Shown here: piece after piece, positions 13,922-14,893 of the stretch
How the letters are laid out: each line of letters starts with the position of its first letter
How positions within the stretch are numbered: position 1 is the stretch's first letter
NCBI GenBank assembly: GCA_004298725.1
Contig: SCQA01000162.1
Location: 1 to 14,893 of the forward strand
DNA: 14,893 bases
Reading direction: 5' to 3'
DNA from: a bacterium
GTDB lineage: Bacteria; Desulfobacterota; GWC2-55-46
Translations under genes and position numbers: made by a program
Notes under the pieces: model-generated
Told to the model about the DNA's origin: nothing
Database searches by the model: none
What the model saw: only the letters and a program-made list of their open reading frames with translations

Positions 13922-14893
13922 TTAACCGGCATTGGCATTAATGCCGCCAAGCGCCTCGATGACAACTCCGTTAGCCACGCTAACCGCTACCGTAGAGCCG
14001 CCCTTTCTGCCCAAACAGGTTATAAAATCAAGCCCTGAATCAAAAAGCTCCTGCTTTGCTTCAACTGCTCCTACAAAACCCACAGGCACGCCGATTACAA
14101 GCGCCGGTTTTACCAGCCCTTTTTCAGCAAGGCGGAGAAGCTCGGCAAGGGCTGTAGGCGCATTGCCTATGACAACTATAGCGCCGTTTATATAAGGCGC
14201 GGCCTTTTGCATGGCAAGAGCAGTTTGTGTAGCGGCGCCTGTACCCACTGCCTTTTCAGCCGGAAAACCGGCGCGGGAAAAACATATAACCCGTCCGTTG
14301 CCAAAACCGGCAAGCCGTTCCTTTGATATGCCTGCTTCTACCATCTTTACATCCGTTACCATATTCGCGCCGTTTTTTATTGCTGTAATGCCGGCGGAAA
14401 GCGCGCCCGAGCTGAAACGCATGGTATTTTTAAAATCAAAATCCGCGGTTGTATGTATAACCCTTTTTACGATGTTTAATTCAGAGGTTGAAAAACCTGT
14501 TTCACCCAACTCCCGCCCGATTAACCTGAAACTCTCTTTTTCAATGGGATGCTGAATAAACCCTTTTACCGGAGATTTTTGGCTGTTTAGCTCGCGTATC
14601 CTTTCAAGGGTTATTTCTATAAGTTTATCATGAAAACCGAGGCTCTTGGCGAGAGCCATCTTAACGGACGGATGGCGCTTTAAGGCCTTTTCCATCTCTT
14701 CCGGCAAATCTTTTGTAACATGCAGGCCTGAATACAGAAAATACGGCATTACAATTACGTCGTTTGCGCCTCTTTGCGCCAGCGTATCAAAAGCCTGCTG
14801 AAAGTCCGGGCTTTCAATCTGTAAAAACCCGGCCTCCACCGGAGTATTGTCAAAGCCCGCTTCAACAGCTTTTGCCACCTGCCTTAACGTGTC
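13922..14893 (-). CDS. cbiXC: CbiX-CbiC fusion: sirohydrochlorin cobaltochelatase and cobalt-precorrin-8 methylmutase (5' end outside the window)
   Basis: The frame is open to the right edge, starting DTLRQ before the GTG at 14878, so the gene is truncated by the window rather than starting at that GTG. Visible residues 1 to about 105 are a CbiX chelatase, with FLQIESPDFQQAF and PYFLYSGLHVTKDLPEE; the histidine of GLHV (visible residue 57) is a conserved metal-site residue. The N-terminal GHGS motif must lie outside. From about residue 111 it becomes CbiC, with FIQHPIEKESF, VIHTTADFDF holding the catalytic histidine (about 147), VTDVKMVEAGI, VIGNAPTAL and GVPVGFVGAVEAK. CbiX inserts Co2+ into sirohydrochlorin; CbiC moves a methyl group from C11 to C12 to give cobyrinate. 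Downstream is hupE, 92 bases away. The frame shows no stop between the domains. Confidence 0.93.
   Translation of the reverse strand, partial: DTLRQVAKAVEAGFDNTPVEAGFLQIESPDFQQAFDTLAQRGANDVIVMPYFLYSGLHVTKDLPEEMEKALKRHPSVKMALAKSLGFHDKLIEITLERIRELNSQKSPVKGFIQHPIEKESFRLIGRELGETGFSTSELNIVKRVIHTTADFDFKNTMRFSSGALSAGITAIKNGANMVTDVKMVEAGISKERLAGFGNGRVICFSRAGFPAEKAVGTGAATQTALAMQKAAPYINGAIVVIGNAPTALAELLRLAEKGLVKPALVIGVPVGFVGAVEAKQELFDSGLDFITCLGRKGGSTVAVSVANGVVIEALGGINANAG

Noticed and set aside
1..14893. CRISPR arrays, tRNA/rRNA genes, insertion sequences and attachment sites
   Set aside because: No regularly spaced repeats, tRNA cloverleaf, rRNA sequence or transposase/integrase-like frame was recognised on either strand.

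Overview
The window holds most of an anaerobic (early-cobalt) cobalamin biosynthesis locus plus an unrelated housekeeping region. Every supported gene is on the minus strand, so transcription runs from the right edge to the left. The gene set suggests a Gram-negative anaerobe or facultative anaerobe: cbi-type corrin-ring genes, an outer-membrane porin with a signal peptide, a PilZ regulator, a 2x[4Fe-4S] DUF362 protein and NAD+-dependent LigA. Desulfobacterota or Nitrospirota would fit, but this is inferred from gene content and cannot be settled here.

Right end (14893 to 13242): a CbiX-CbiC fusion (cobalt chelatase plus methylmutase), cut by the window edge, is followed by hupE, a HupE/UreJ-type nickel/cobalt permease. 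Next comes a well-preserved cobalamin riboswitch (13170-13019). Just after it, a small hairpin covers the ribosome binding site of an outer-membrane porin gene. The likely operon controlled by this RNA reads porin - cbtB - a small four-helix membrane protein (CbtA-like position) - cbiD - cbiET - cbiL - cbiF - creatininase-family hydrolase - (154-base gap with repeat-like hairpins) - cbiG - cbiH. The genes from cbiD to cbiF are packed with 4-base overlaps or very short gaps.

These genes together cover cobalt entry (porin, CbtB, HupE), cobalt insertion (CbiX) and most steps from cobalt-factor II to the corrin ring: CbiL, CbiH, CbiF, CbiG, CbiD, CbiE, CbiT and CbiC. The reductase CbiJ and the amidase CbiA are not in the window, nor are CbiB, CbiP or the lower-ligand genes. 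Two parts are not explained by textbook pathways: the porin that leads the riboswitch operon, and the creatininase-family enzyme inside it.

Left part (4234 to 1): an XRE-type HTH/PilZ fusion regulator has its own promoter and a strong intrinsic terminator. It is followed by ligA with a possible promoter very close to its start codon, a DUF362 protein with two C-terminal ferredoxin clusters, and perhaps the first codons of a further gene at the left edge. No tRNA, rRNA, CRISPR array, transposase or phage gene was seen.
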